This document shows positions 41,488 through 51,047 of a DNA stretch of 64,000 nucleotides, one piece after another. The stretch lies in assembly GCA_019637675.1 (NCBI GenBank), contig JAHBVE010000003.1, positions 397,696 to 461,695 on the forward strand, written 5' to 3'. This DNA is from Anaerolineales bacterium. Lineage in GTDB: Bacteria; Chloroflexota; Anaerolineae; Anaerolineales; UBA11579. Positions within the stretch are counted from its first letter, which is position 1, and the number at the start of each line of letters is the position of its first letter. The translations under genes were made by a program, and so were the position numbers. A model generated the notes under the pieces. The model was not told the origin of the DNA and made no database searches. It saw nothing but the letters and a program-made list of their open reading frames with translations.

Positions 41488-42042
41488 ATGTCGTACCCTG
41501 CTCCTCAAGCCCCCAGCCGCACGCTCAAGAAACGCCTGGGTCTGTTCACCGCCTCAGTGGGCTTCCTCATCTTCTTGTTGGGGGCCACCCCGCAGGTGTT
41601 CGGCCTTGACCGCAGCCCGGTGGTGGGCTTCGTGCAGATCACCGTGTTCATTCTGGGGTTGGGCCTGCTCGGCCTGGGGGGCTACTTCACGCTGGATGCG
41701 TTGTGGCGTGATACGCCCAAGAACATCTCGGCCGATATTGGCATTCGGTTGGCCGGCACCGGCTATGTCATCGCCCTCACCTCGGGCCTAGCGGATGTGT
41801 TCGGCCTCGGCACGCGGCCGCTGCCCTCCGTGCCGTTCTTCGGCTACTGGCAGGGCGCGGGGGTGCTGATCGGCCAGCTCATCATGATCGTGGGCTTCGT
41901 CATGTTCTCGCCCTTTTGGGTGCGGCGCAACCCGCTGGGTTTGTGGCCGAGGCTGTTCAAGACCCGGCCCAGCAAATCATCCAAACCGGCCCGCGCCAAA
42001 GCAGAGCGAGCGGGCACAACCAAGAACAAAAAACGGCGCTGA
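41488..42042 (+). CDS. Four-TM hypothetical membrane protein
   Basis: 184 residues: four hydrophobic segments around 20-38, 50-70, 87-108 and 128-148, then a very basic tail (KTRPSKSSKPARAKAERAGTTKNKKRR). The basic tail is probably cytoplasmic and could bind nucleic acid or the membrane. I recognise no family. Its stop codon lies within the following terminator stem. Confidence 0.6.
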   Translation: MSYPAPQAPSRTLKKRLGLFTASVGFLIFLLGATPQVFGLDRSPVVGFVQITVFILGLGLLGLGGYFTLDALWRDTPKNISADIGIRLAGTGYVIALTSGLADVFGLGTRPLPSVPFFGYWQGAGVLIGQLIMIVGFVMFSPFWVRRNPLGLWPRLFKTRPSKSSKPARAKAERAGTTKNKKRR

Positions 42043-42058
42043 GCGCCGTTTTTGTTCT
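42023..42058 (+). terminator. Bidirectional terminator overlapping two stop codons
   Basis: Long near-perfect palindrome centred on AACGGCGC-TGA-GCGCCGTT with A- and T-runs outside. It contains the TGA of the upstream gene (42040-42042) and reaches the stop of the minus-strand oxidoreductase. Confidence 0.9.
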
Positions 42059-43410
42059 TAGCTGGCCTCAGCCACCCGGCTGAGGCCCATCGCATTGAGC
42101 ATGTCTTCGTTGCTGGAGAACTTGAACTCCGGCAGGCCGCGCTCGGTGGCCACGGCCGCTTCGGCCTCCTCCAGGCGCACCAGGTCCTCGTTGCGCACGA
42201 TAGGGTTGTCCATCGCAGCCAGCCTGGCTTGCAAGGCGGCCAGGGCGCCGCTGTCGGCTTCCGGCCGGCTGGCCAGGTAGGCCAGCACGGCGTTGGCGGC
42301 CTGGGTGCCGTCCTTGCGGGCGGCGCCCACCAGGCCGGTGCTGGCCTCACGCGCCCAGCCCGCCAGGAACACGCCTTCAACGGCTTGCTGGCGCTCCGGG
42401 TCGTAGGCCTCGTAGGAAATGTCGTTGCTGGGGAAGCGCGGCTGGGGGTGCTTGGCAAAATCGCCCCATTTGTCCAGCGGCAGGCCAAAGTGGGCGTCCA
42501 CCTTGTCGCCGATGCAGAAGACGATCGTGTCGCCTTCGATGAGGCGGTAAGTGCCCTGACCCTTGGCGGTGGTGCTGCCGTCCGGGCGAGCGGCCAGCAG
42601 CGTGTCCTCGACCTCGAGGCCGATGACGCGGCCGTTGCTATCACCCACGATGCGGTGCGGCGAGGCCAGGAAATCGAAGCGCATGCGCGTTTCGGAGACC
42701 TTGGGTTCGGCGCCCGGCAGCGCAGCCACTATGTAATCCTTGGCGGCCTGCGGGTCTTGCCCGACGGCGGCCATGTTGGGCGCACAGCGGGCGATCTCGG
42801 CGTCCAGCGCGGCGACGTCAAGATTGGCGGCCACGGTTTCCATTTCCTTCTTGGTGAACTTGACATCGGCCGGGCCGCGGCGGACAGCGGCCACCAGCTC
42901 GTCCACCTTGAGTTCGCGCACGGCCCAATGGGCAATATCCAGCATTACGTTGCCAGCGCCGATGCACACGAAGCGGCGCCCCACACCGAATTGCTGCTGG
43001 CTGTAGGGCGGCAGCTTGTTGTAGTGGTAGACGAGATCTTTGGCATGGTAGACGCCTTGCAAGTCTTCGCCCTCGAGGCCGAGCCATTTGGTGCCCTGGG
43101 CGCCCACGCTCACCAGCACGGCGTCAAAGCCCATGCTCTGCAGGTCAGCCAGGCTCAGCGGGCCGTCGTGCTGGATGCGCAGGTTGCCGAAGTAGGCCAC
43201 GTTGGGCAGCGCCAGCACCTGGCGGAACTGCTTGCGCAGGCCATCCTTCATTTTGTATTTGTTGGGGTAGATGCCGTACTCCGCCAGGCCGCCGGCTTTG
43301 ATGTCTCGATTGAGGAGGGCAACTTGGACACCCGCATTGGCAAGCTCGCGGGCTGCAAAAAGACCGGCTGGGCCGGCGCCGATGACGGCGACAGTGGATT
43401 GGGTGGACAT
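42058..43410 (-). CDS. FAD-dependent oxidoreductase of the ferredoxin/adrenodoxin-NADP reductase type
   Basis: 450 residues. The FAD loop VIGAGPAGLFAARELANAG is near 8-26, GGLAEYGIYPNKYKMKDGLRKQF matches the adrenodoxin-reductase/GltB-small-subunit signature, and the NADP loop FVCIGAGNVMLDIAHW is in the middle. Electrons move between NADPH and a ferredoxin-like partner or an attached domain; no Fe-S Cys cluster is present here. The start at ATG 43410 (MSTQSTVAV) is the closest to the FAD loop; ATG 43419 is an alternative, and no strong ribosome site decides. The C-terminal 60 residues are family-specific. Confidence 0.82.
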   Translation of the reverse strand: MSTQSTVAVIGAGPAGLFAARELANAGVQVALLNRDIKAGGLAEYGIYPNKYKMKDGLRKQFRQVLALPNVAYFGNLRIQHDGPLSLADLQSMGFDAVLVSVGAQGTKWLGLEGEDLQGVYHAKDLVYHYNKLPPYSQQQFGVGRRFVCIGAGNVMLDIAHWAVRELKVDELVAAVRRGPADVKFTKKEMETVAANLDVAALDAEIARCAPNMAAVGQDPQAAKDYIVAALPGAEPKVSETRMRFDFLASPHRIVGDSNGRVIGLEVEDTLLAARPDGSTTAKGQGTYRLIEGDTIVFCIGDKVDAHFGLPLDKWGDFAKHPQPRFPSNDISYEAYDPERQQAVEGVFLAGWAREASTGLVGAARKDGTQAANAVLAYLASRPEADSGALAALQARLAAMDNPIVRNEDLVRLEEAEAAVATERGLPEFKFSSNEDMLNAMGLSRVAEAS

Positions 43411-43543
43411 GGGCTTCATTGTACGGCGGAATGCGCACGGCTGCGGTGTCAAACGCCTTGTTTTCACAGGCAAAATGTCCAAAAGAAGGCTCGCTGTGCT
43501 ATATTCTTAATCGCCACCTGTTCCAGGTGGTCTCCTATTGCCT

Positions 43544-44830
43544 ATGCAACTTACACAACACACACTGCCCAACGGCCTCAAAGTTCTGCTCAAGGAAATT
43601 CACACCGCCCCGCTCATCAGCCACTGGCTGTGGGTGCGCGCCGGCTCGCGGGATGAGGGGCCGGGGTTGAGCGGCATCTCGCACTGGGTCGAGCATATGC
43701 AGTTCAAGGGCACGCCGCAGTTCCCGGCTGGCGAGCTCGACAAGACCATCTCGCGCGATGGCGGGTTTTGGAACGCCATGACCTACATCGACTGGACGGC
43801 TTACTACGAGACCATGCCGTCTGAGAAGATCGACCTGGCGCTGCGTTTGGAAGCCGATCGCTTTATCAACAGCCAGTTTGACCCCAAAGAGGTCGACTCA
43901 GAGCGCACGGTCATCATGTCGGAGCGCCAGGGCAACGAGAACAGCCCTATGTTCCTGCTGGATGAGGATGTGCAACAGGCCGCGTTCGATAAGCACCCGT
44001 ACAAGCATGAGGTCATCGGCTACATGGCCGACCTGAAAACCATCACGCGGGATGACCTTTTCAACCATTACAAGCACTTTTACGTGCCCGGCAACGCTGT
44101 TTTGGCGATCGCCGGTGACTTTGACACCCAGCGCATGCTGGCCCGCGTGGAGGAGCTGTATGCGGGCGTACCCAGCGGCCCGGCGCCGACCCGCATCGCT
44201 CAGGATGAGCCTGCGCCGGAGGAAGAGCGCCGCGTGGTCACCCAGGGGCCGGGCGAGACCGTGTTCGTCAAGGCAGCGTACCGCTCCCTGCGGGCGACCG
44301 ACCCGGACTTCTTTGCCCTGACCGTGGCCGACAGCCTGCTGGCCGGCCCCAGCAACCTCAACCTGTTCAGCGGCGGCATTTCCAACAAGACCTCGCGCTT
44401 GTATCGCCGTTTGGTCGAGAAGGATCTGGCCGTGGGCGTGAGCGGCGGCCTGCAAGCCACGATCGACCCGTATTTGTACGACATCACCATCACGGTGCAC
44501 CCCAACAGCAGCACCGAGGCGGCGGTAGCCGCGCTGGACGACGAGATCAAGCGCCTGCAGGACACGCCGCCCAAGATCGAAGAGCTGCTGCGCGCCGTCA
44601 AGCAGGCCAAGGCGCTGTTCGCCTACGGCAGCGAAAGCATCACCAACCAGGCGTTCTGGATGGGCTTCGCCGAAGTGTTTGACCGCTATGCCTGGTTTGA
44701 AACCTACCTGGAACGGCTGGCGGCGGTGACGCCCGCGGATGTGCAGCGGGCTGCCCAGTTGTACCTGCGACCCGAGCGCCGCGTGCTGGGTGTGTACCAG
44801 CCGGACGGCAGCCCCGCGGAGGAGGAATGA
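43544..44830 (+). CDS. M16-family zinc peptidase, catalytic subunit
   Basis: 428 residues, inverzincin family (pitrilysin/mitochondrial processing peptidase-like). The catalytic motif HWVEH (47-51) is preceded by GISH and followed by a downstream Glu in the expected region (SERTVIMSERQGNE). The second half has the M16 C-terminal fold. The downstream gene encodes a partner M16 protein whose ATG overlaps this stop region by 4 bases, as in heterodimeric M16 pairs. I start at ATG 43544, the first Met before QLTQHTLPNGL. Confidence 0.9.
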   Translation: MQLTQHTLPNGLKVLLKEIHTAPLISHWLWVRAGSRDEGPGLSGISHWVEHMQFKGTPQFPAGELDKTISRDGGFWNAMTYIDWTAYYETMPSEKIDLALRLEADRFINSQFDPKEVDSERTVIMSERQGNENSPMFLLDEDVQQAAFDKHPYKHEVIGYMADLKTITRDDLFNHYKHFYVPGNAVLAIAGDFDTQRMLARVEELYAGVPSGPAPTRIAQDEPAPEEERRVVTQGPGETVFVKAAYRSLRATDPDFFALTVADSLLAGPSNLNLFSGGISNKTSRLYRRLVEKDLAVGVSGGLQATIDPYLYDITITVHPNSSTEAAVAALDDEIKRLQDTPPKIEELLRAVKQAKALFAYGSESITNQAFWMGFAEVFDRYAWFETYLERLAAVTPADVQRAAQLYLRPERRVLGVYQPDGSPAEEE

Positions 44831-46116
44831 TGAAGCGGCGCGCTTCCATCCCCGGGGCGGATGACATCACCCGCGTGGCGCTGGGCAATGGCATCGTGGT
44901 GCTGGCGCGTGAGAACCCCAACTCCAAAGCAGTGACCCTGCGCGGCTCGCTGCTGGCGGGCGGCCTGCTGGACCCGGACGACAAGCTGGGCCTGGCCGAC
45001 TTCACCGCCTCGATGCTGATGCGCGGCACGGCGGCGCGTGACTTCCAGAGCATTTACGACTCGCTCGAATCGATCGGGGCCAGTTTTGGCTTCAACAGCG
45101 GCACGCACACGACCGGCTTCGGCGGGCGCTCGCTGGCCGAGGATTTTGGCCTGCTGCTGCAACTGGCCCGCGAGGCGATCTATACCCCGGCGTTCCCTGA
45201 AGAGCATGTGGAGAAGGTGCGCGCTCAGTTGATGACCGGCCTGGCCCTGCGCGCGCAGGACACGCGCGACATGGCTTCGCTGTTGTTCGATGAGATGGTG
45301 TATCGCAACCACCCGTATGCGCGCGCCGATGAAGGTCATCCGCACACTATTTCAGCCATCACGCGCGACGATCTGGTGAATTTCCACAAGAACAACTTTG
45401 GGCCGCGCGGCTTGCTGGTGGTGGTCGTGGGTGGTATCCCGGCTGCGGCTGCCGTGGAGCAAGTGCGGGCGGCCTTTGAAGACTGGCAGAATCCGCAGCA
45501 GCCGGCCCAGGTACAGCTGCCGCCCTGGCAGCCGCTACCCGAGCGCGGCTACCGCCGCCTTGACATCGCCGGCAAGAGCCAGAGCGACCTGATGGTGGGC
45601 ACCGGCGGCCCGCTGCGCAAAGACCCTGACTACATGGCCGCCTCGTTGGGCAACAATATCCTGGGCCGCTTTGGCCTGATGGGCCGCGTGGGTGACTCGG
45701 TGCGCGAGAAAGCCGGCCTGGCCTATTACGCCTACAGCAGCCTGGGCGGCGGCCTGGGGCCGGACCCCTGGATCATAGCGGCCGGCGTGAACCCGGCCAA
45801 TGAAGAGCAGGCGACGGAGCTGATCTTCAAAGAGGTCGAGCGGTTTACGACGGAACTGGTGACCGAAGAAGAGCTGAGTGACAGCAAATCCAACTACATT
45901 GGCAGCATGCCCATCTCGCTGGAGAGCAACGGTGGGGTGGCGGATGCGCTGATGAGCATTGAGCGCTTCGACCTGGGGATGGACTATTACCGCAAGTTCC
46001 CCGACGAGGTGAATGCGGTCACGCGTGAACAGGTGCTGGCGGCTGCGGCCCGCTACCTGAAGCCGGAGCAGATGGCGGTGGCGGTGGCCGGGCCGCCGCG
46101 CACGGAGACGGCGTGA
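44827..46116 (+). CDS. M16-family peptidase-like partner, non-catalytic
   Basis: 429 residues with the same fold as the gene upstream. In place of HxxEH the equivalent stretch reads LADFTASML, so it cannot bind catalytic zinc. The Arg/Tyr substrate-clamping region REKAGLAYYAYSSLGG is kept. This division of labour (one subunit catalytic, one substrate-binding) is known for bacterial M16B pairs. The start overlaps the upstream stop by 4 bases. acpS follows in GTGA overlap. Confidence 0.88.
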   Translation: MMKRRASIPGADDITRVALGNGIVVLARENPNSKAVTLRGSLLAGGLLDPDDKLGLADFTASMLMRGTAARDFQSIYDSLESIGASFGFNSGTHTTGFGGRSLAEDFGLLLQLAREAIYTPAFPEEHVEKVRAQLMTGLALRAQDTRDMASLLFDEMVYRNHPYARADEGHPHTISAITRDDLVNFHKNNFGPRGLLVVVVGGIPAAAAVEQVRAAFEDWQNPQQPAQVQLPPWQPLPERGYRRLDIAGKSQSDLMVGTGGPLRKDPDYMAASLGNNILGRFGLMGRVGDSVREKAGLAYYAYSSLGGGLGPDPWIIAAGVNPANEEQATELIFKEVERFTTELVTEEELSDSKSNYIGSMPISLESNGGVADALMSIERFDLGMDYYRKFPDEVNAVTREQVLAAAARYLKPEQMAVAVAGPPRTETA

Positions 46117-46475
46117 GCCTGCGCACTGGGGTCGATATGATCGAGGTGCATCGCCTGCGGGCCGCCATCGGGCGGCACGGCGAGCGCTTCCTCCGGCGCA
46201 TTTACACCGCCCGCGAGCTGGAGCAGCTCAACGGCAATTTACCCTCGCTGGCGGCGCGTTTCGCCGCCAAGGAAGCCGTGGCCAAGGCGCTGGGCACTGG
46301 CATCGGCGACCTGAGCTGGCTCGAGGTTGAGATCCTGCGTGGCGAGCGCAAGGAGCCGGTGCTGCAACTGCACGGGGCGGCCCAGACGCTGGCCGCGCAG
46401 CACGGCATCACAAGCTGGTCGATCAGTATCAGCCATACCCACGAGCACGCCATCGCCTTTGTTGTGGCGCTGTAA
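46113..46475 (+). CDS. acpS: Holo-[acyl-carrier-protein] synthase
   Basis: Transfers 4'-phosphopantetheine from CoA to acyl carrier protein. 120 residues: GVDMIEVHRLRAAI at the start holds the Mg-binding Asp, LAARFAAKEAVAKALGTGI is the core motif with the second acidic ligand, and WSISISHTHEHAIAFVVAL ends the fold. The GTG start overlaps the preceding TGA (GTGA). The typical length is 120-126. Confidence 0.95.
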   Translation: MSLRTGVDMIEVHRLRAAIGRHGERFLRRIYTARELEQLNGNLPSLAARFAAKEAVAKALGTGIGDLSWLEVEILRGERKEPVLQLHGAAQTLAAQHGITSWSISISHTHEHAIAFVVAL

Positions 46476-46495
46476 CCCCCTAAACTCCACAGGCG

Positions 46496-46529
46496 TATAA
46501 TTCCCGCTGGCTTCATTTTTGAGAGCCAG
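46496..46529 (+). promoter_or_regulatory. -10 box and 5' hairpin of the acylase mRNA
   Basis: TATAAT at 46496-46501. At the predicted transcript start, CTGGCT (46507-46512) can pair with AGCCAG (46524-46529) ahead of the AGGAG ribosome site; such 5' hairpins often protect mRNA. The -35 is weak. Confidence 0.45.
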
Positions 46530-46540
46530 AGGAGTATTCA

Positions 46541-49054
46541 ATGGGAAAGATCTTGCGCATTCTTGGGTTGGGCCTGCTTGGCCTGGTCCTCCTTTTGGTG
46601 CTGGCGGTGGCGGTTTTGCTGCCCGGCCAGATCAAAGCTTCATATCCTCAAATTGACGGTGAAATTCAAGTGCCCGGCTTGCAGGGCGAGGTGGAGGTCA
46701 TTCGTGATGAGAATGGCATCCCGCACATCTATGCTAGCAATGAGCACGACCTGTTCTTTGCCCAGGGCTATGTGCACGCCCAGGATCGCTTCTGGCAGAT
46801 GGACTTTCAGCGCCATACCAGCCGCGGCCGCCTGTCTGAGTTGATGGGCAGCAATACCGTGGACATCGACCAGTTCCTGCGCACCATGGGCTGGGAACGC
46901 GTGGCCCGGGCCGAGCTGGAGCTGATGGACGAGCAGAGCATGGCGATGCTCGAGGCGTATTCGGCCGGCGTGAACGCTTACATGGCGGATCGCAGCGGCA
47001 CGGAGCTGAGCCTGGAGTACTTGTTCCTCAAGATCCTCAACAGCAACTACACCCCGCGCCCCTGGGAGCCGCTGGATACGGTGAGCTGGGCCAAGGCGAT
47101 GGCCTGGGACCTGCGCGACAACATGGACACCGAGATCGAGCGTGCCATCCTGCTCAAGACCCTGTCTGAACAGCAGATCGCCGAGCTGTACCCGGCCTAC
47201 TCCGAAGACATGCCGGTGATCGTGCCTGATTTTGAACTGAGCGAAGAATCGATCAGCGTGCAGCAACTGGCTCCGCATGGGGCTGAGCTGTCTGCGCTGA
47301 TGGAAACCCTGAGCAGCCGCGTGGCGGCTTTGGATGCGCTGTTGGACAGCGACCCGAATGCAGACCTGGGCTCCAACAGTTGGGTCGTCTCAGGCGAGCT
47401 GACGGCCAGCGGCATGCCGCTGTTCGCCAATGACCCGCACCTGGGCCAGAGCGCTCCTTCCATCTGGTATCAGGTGGGTTTGCACTGTGAGCCGGTGGGG
47501 CCGGATTGCAATTACAACGCGGCGGGCGTGTCCTTTGTGGGTGCGCCGGGCGTGGTGCTTGGCCACAACGACCGCATCGCCTGGGGCTTCACCAATGTGG
47601 GGCCGGATGTGATGGACCTGTACGTCGTGCTGGTCAACCCGGACAACCCGTTCCAGTATGAGATGAACGGCCAGTGGGTTGACATGCAGGTGGTGACCGA
47701 AGAGATCGTGGTGGCCGGCGGCGAAACCATCGAGATGCCGGTGCGCATCACGCAGTTCGGGCCGATCGTTTCGGACACCTACGGCAGCCTGACTGACTTC
47801 GACGAGACATCGGGCCTGAACCTGCCCGAGAACTATGCCGTGGCTTTGAGCTGGACGGCGCTGCAGCCGGGCGCTACGCTGCAGTCCCTGTTCAAACTCA
47901 ACCGAGCCCAGAACTTCGAAGAGTTCCGTGAGGCGGCGCGTGAGTTTGTGGTGCCCTCGCAGAACCTGCTGTATGCGGATGTGGACGGCAACATCGGCTA
48001 CCAGATGCCCGGCTACATCCCGCTGCGCGCGGCGGGCGATGGCCGCTTCCCGGCTCCGGGTTGGACAGACCAGTTCGGCTGGGTTGGCTACATTCCGTTC
48101 GAGCACCTGCCGTATGACTACAACCCGGCTTCCGGCTACATTGTGACCGCCAACAATGCGGTGGTGGATGCAGAGTACCCGTACCGGATCGCGGATGTGT
48201 GGGATTACGGCTACCGCGCCCAGCGCATTGTGGACATGATCGAGAATGCACCCGGCCCGATTGATGTCGCCTACTATCAGGAGATGCTGGGCGACAACAT
48301 GAACCTGGGCGCCCTGCCGGTGGCAGACGCCCTGGTGGCGCTGGACTATGGGGATGCGCGCCTGAACGAGCTGCGCGACCTGCTGGCGCAGTGGGATGGC
48401 CGCAATGACAAGGAATCGGCCGGCGCAGCGTTGTTCGTGCCGGTGTGGAAGCACCTGCTGGCCCAGACCTTCAACGATGACCTGCCTGAGGACGCCTGGC
48501 CGAACGCCGGCGGCGGCAGTGGTTGGTACACCGTGATGGAGAGCCTGCTGGCGCAGCCTGACAGCGCCTGGTGGGATGACCGCGCCACGGCCGACGTGGT
48601 GGAGACGCGTGACGACATTCTGGCGCGCGCCTTTGCCGCCGGCGTGGACGAAGTGGAAGACAAGCTGGGCAAGGATGAGAGCCAGTGGGCCTGGGGTGAC
48701 CTGCACACCATCACCTTTGAACATGGCGTGATGAGCAGCTTCCCGCTGATCGATCGCTTGTTCAACCCTGGCCCGTATCGTCTGTCGGGCGGCAATTCCA
48801 TTGTGAATGCCACCGGCTGGGGCGGCAGCCCGGACTACAACACCAGCACGATCCCCTCCAAGCGCACCCTGTTTGATCTGAGTGATTGGCAGAATGGCTT
48901 GCAGATCATCTCGCTAGGCCAGTCTGGGCATGTGAACCACGAGCACTATGCGGACCTGGCGCCGCTGTGGGCGGATATCGAGTTCATCCCGCTGCACTGG
49001 GAGCGTGATGCCATTGAAGCCGCGGCCGAGGGGCGCCTGCTGCTGAAGCCGTAA
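46541..49054 (+). CDS. Penicillin acylase-family (Ntn) amidohydrolase
   Basis: An 837-residue extracytoplasmic Ntn hydrolase precursor. Signal peptide or anchor at 1-28. The A-chain region has QGYVHAQDRFWQMDFQRHTSRGRLSEL. The self-processing site is LGSNSWVVSG with the nucleophile Ser at about 278. The B-chain has FANDPHLGQSAPSIWYQVGLHC and later Asn/Arg residues of the family. It cleaves amides such as beta-lactam side chains or acyl-homoserine lactones; substrate unknown. The ATG has AGGAG upstream and a strong terminator follows. Confidence 0.92.
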   Translation: MGKILRILGLGLLGLVLLLVLAVAVLLPGQIKASYPQIDGEIQVPGLQGEVEVIRDENGIPHIYASNEHDLFFAQGYVHAQDRFWQMDFQRHTSRGRLSELMGSNTVDIDQFLRTMGWERVARAELELMDEQSMAMLEAYSAGVNAYMADRSGTELSLEYLFLKILNSNYTPRPWEPLDTVSWAKAMAWDLRDNMDTEIERAILLKTLSEQQIAELYPAYSEDMPVIVPDFELSEESISVQQLAPHGAELSALMETLSSRVAALDALLDSDPNADLGSNSWVVSGELTASGMPLFANDPHLGQSAPSIWYQVGLHCEPVGPDCNYNAAGVSFVGAPGVVLGHNDRIAWGFTNVGPDVMDLYVVLVNPDNPFQYEMNGQWVDMQVVTEEIVVAGGETIEMPVRITQFGPIVSDTYGSLTDFDETSGLNLPENYAVALSWTALQPGATLQSLFKLNRAQNFEEFREAAREFVVPSQNLLYADVDGNIGYQMPGYIPLRAAGDGRFPAPGWTDQFGWVGYIPFEHLPYDYNPASGYIVTANNAVVDAEYPYRIADVWDYGYRAQRIVDMIENAPGPIDVAYYQEMLGDNMNLGALPVADALVALDYGDARLNELRDLLAQWDGRNDKESAGAALFVPVWKHLLAQTFNDDLPEDAWPNAGGGSGWYTVMESLLAQPDSAWWDDRATADVVETRDDILARAFAAGVDEVEDKLGKDESQWAWGDLHTITFEHGVMSSFPLIDRLFNPGPYRLSGGNSIVNATGWGGSPDYNTSTIPSKRTLFDLSDWQNGLQIISLGQSGHVNHEHYADLAPLWADIEFIPLHWERDAIEAAAEGRLLLKP

Positions 49055-49069
49055 GGCCACTAGTGTAAG

Positions 49070-49107
49070 AAAAAGGCCAGGCAGGAATATTCTTGCCTGG
49101 CCTTTTT
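49070..49107 (+). terminator. Intrinsic terminator after the acylase gene
   Basis: Perfect stem AAAAAGGCCAGGCA (49070-49083) / TGCCTGGCCTTTTT (49094-49107), nearly fully paired through the GGAATATTCT apex. Confidence 0.95.
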
Positions 49108-49151
49108 GGTTAGTTTCCACATAGCCGAGTTACGATAAGATACCGCTTATC

Positions 49152-51047
49152 GTGAAGCGCAAACCCAGGATCTTGTTCGTTTTGCTGTGCGTTGCTGTGT
49201 TAGCGTTGCAACTCAGCCAGCTTGCGGCGCGCTTTTTGCCTGTTGCCGCACAGATACGTCAGGATATTGGCAAGTCATCGGCCTGGCGTGGGGCCAACTT
49301 TGCCTTTGGCCGGGAAGCGGCTGCCTATCTGGAGTTTGTAAATCGCTCCGTTCCAGTAGATGTTCCGATCCTGTTGGGCAACCCCGCCGGGCCAGAGTAT
49401 TTGGCCCGGCCTGTGGATGCGCAGATCTTTTTGTTTCCGCATCATGTATATAACTGTGTAAGTGACCAGTATCCGCGTTGCGTGACGGAAGGCGCACTGC
49501 AAGCGGCGTTGATAACAGACGCAGAGACCGCCGCCCTGGTGCAGGGCTCGCCGGCATACGGAGCGCATACAGATGATCTTGGATTGCTGTTCAGTGGGGA
49601 TGCGCCGGAAGTTCAACACTCCACCTGGCGAGACTATTCCAGCGCCGCAGAATTTCTATTCGGTTACGTTCCCCCCTTGCTCCTGGCGTTGGCGATCGTG
49701 GCGCCGGCCATCTTGCTTGCCGCGTTCGGCCTCCCGAAACTGAACGCGCCCCTGCACATTGGAACCGGCATTGCCGTTGGCCTTGGCGTGCACTCATTGT
49801 TAGTATTCCTTGGCTTGCAATTCACCGCGGGAGTAATATCTGGGGGCCTGGTCATTGCCTGTGTGGTGTTGCCGTGGATATTGGTCGTACTTCTGCGTCG
49901 CCCGTTGCTGGCCCTGAATTGGGGGACATGGCTCGATCTGCCGAGGTATTGGCCCATCTATCTGACCGTAGTCTGTTTTTGGGGGATAGCCGCTTTTATT
50001 GGCACAGGCACCGCCTACTCATACGTTGACGAGTACTTGTTGTGGGCGGCGAAAAGCTACGGCATTGTGGCCGAGGGGCTGAAAACAGGGCTCAGTGGTT
50101 GGGGCACCTTCACCACCCGCTACCCACTCAACATCTTTTTGAACATCGCCGGCTTTGCCAGCCTTTTTGGCGATCGCCTGCCCGAATCGAAATTGATCTT
50201 CCCCGTGCTGTATGCTGCCATGCTGCTTATGATGGGCGGCTGGATTCAACAAAGAGGCGGGCGTACCTGGGCCTGGGTGGGCGTCTTGATCTTCGCCAGT
50301 TCTCCGCTGCTATTCTTTCATGCCACCCTTGGGTATGCCAATCTGGCCCTCTCTGTGTATTCAATAGGCGCGTTGGTGATCGGCCTGTCCAGAACGAAGG
50401 GGGCGCCGATGTGGGCAGGCATCCTTTTGGTCCTGGCTGCCTGGACGCGGCCAGAGGGTTTAACGATCAGCGCCATGCTGGGATTTCTGCTATTTGTGTC
50501 CTATTGGCGCCTTGATAAAGACAAGAAAGCCCATACATTCCTTGCGATCGCCCTCCCATTGACCTTGTTTGTACTGGCTTGGTCATTGGTGGCTCCGCGG
50601 CTATATGCAGATGCAGGATTCGCGGAGGGATTATTTACGGGCAACCTGCGCAGCCTGCTGAGTGGGCACATCAATTGGAATGAGTTGGTTTTCACCATCC
50701 GGTGGCTTTTTGTTTACCTTTTTTCGCTGCAACCCATTGCCTGGGGCGGTTTAACTTTGTTTCTTGTGCTAGCCGCTGCGGCGGCGCTAATCATGCGAGC
50801 TTACCCGGATGCGACTGAGCTCGCCCTGCTGGTGGCTGGCGTTGGTGTGCTGGCGATCATTGCCGGCGGCTATTTCATGACATCTTACGCTTCAGACGGG
50901 CAGGATGTTAGTTGGTGGGTGCTGACCGGGATGGATCGCATGATCATGCCTGGCGTGGTCATGCTGTGGGCGGCCGCGTTTGCAGGCAGCCTGCGCATTT
51001 TTGGTCTGGCAGAACCAGGTGAACCTCGCGAAACTCTGAGTAGTTAA
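49152..51047 (+). CDS. Large multi-pass membrane protein, GT-C/polysaccharide-polymerase-like
   Basis: 631 residues. A first hydrophobic anchor is followed by a soluble extracytoplasmic region (about 30-170) with two Cys (NCVSDQYPRC). At least 11 hydrophobic segments then follow, and one large loop holds SYVDEYLLWAAKSYGIVAEG ... TFTTRYPLNIFLN. This layout fits GT-C transferases or O-antigen-ligase-type proteins. Base composition is somewhat lower in GC than the neighbours. The GTG start has no strong ribosome site. It converges on the PrsW-like gene with a 4-base overlap. Confidence 0.55.
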   Translation: MKRKPRILFVLLCVAVLALQLSQLAARFLPVAAQIRQDIGKSSAWRGANFAFGREAAAYLEFVNRSVPVDVPILLGNPAGPEYLARPVDAQIFLFPHHVYNCVSDQYPRCVTEGALQAALITDAETAALVQGSPAYGAHTDDLGLLFSGDAPEVQHSTWRDYSSAAEFLFGYVPPLLLALAIVAPAILLAAFGLPKLNAPLHIGTGIAVGLGVHSLLVFLGLQFTAGVISGGLVIACVVLPWILVVLLRRPLLALNWGTWLDLPRYWPIYLTVVCFWGIAAFIGTGTAYSYVDEYLLWAAKSYGIVAEGLKTGLSGWGTFTTRYPLNIFLNIAGFASLFGDRLPESKLIFPVLYAAMLLMMGGWIQQRGGRTWAWVGVLIFASSPLLFFHATLGYANLALSVYSIGALVIGLSRTKGAPMWAGILLVLAAWTRPEGLTISAMLGFLLFVSYWRLDKDKKAHTFLAIALPLTLFVLAWSLVAPRLYADAGFAEGLFTGNLRSLLSGHINWNELVFTIRWLFVYLFSLQPIAWGGLTLFLVLAAAAALIMRAYPDATELALLVAGVGVLAIIAGGYFMTSYASDGQDVSWWVLTGMDRMIMPGVVMLWAAAFAGSLRIFGLAEPGEPRETLSS

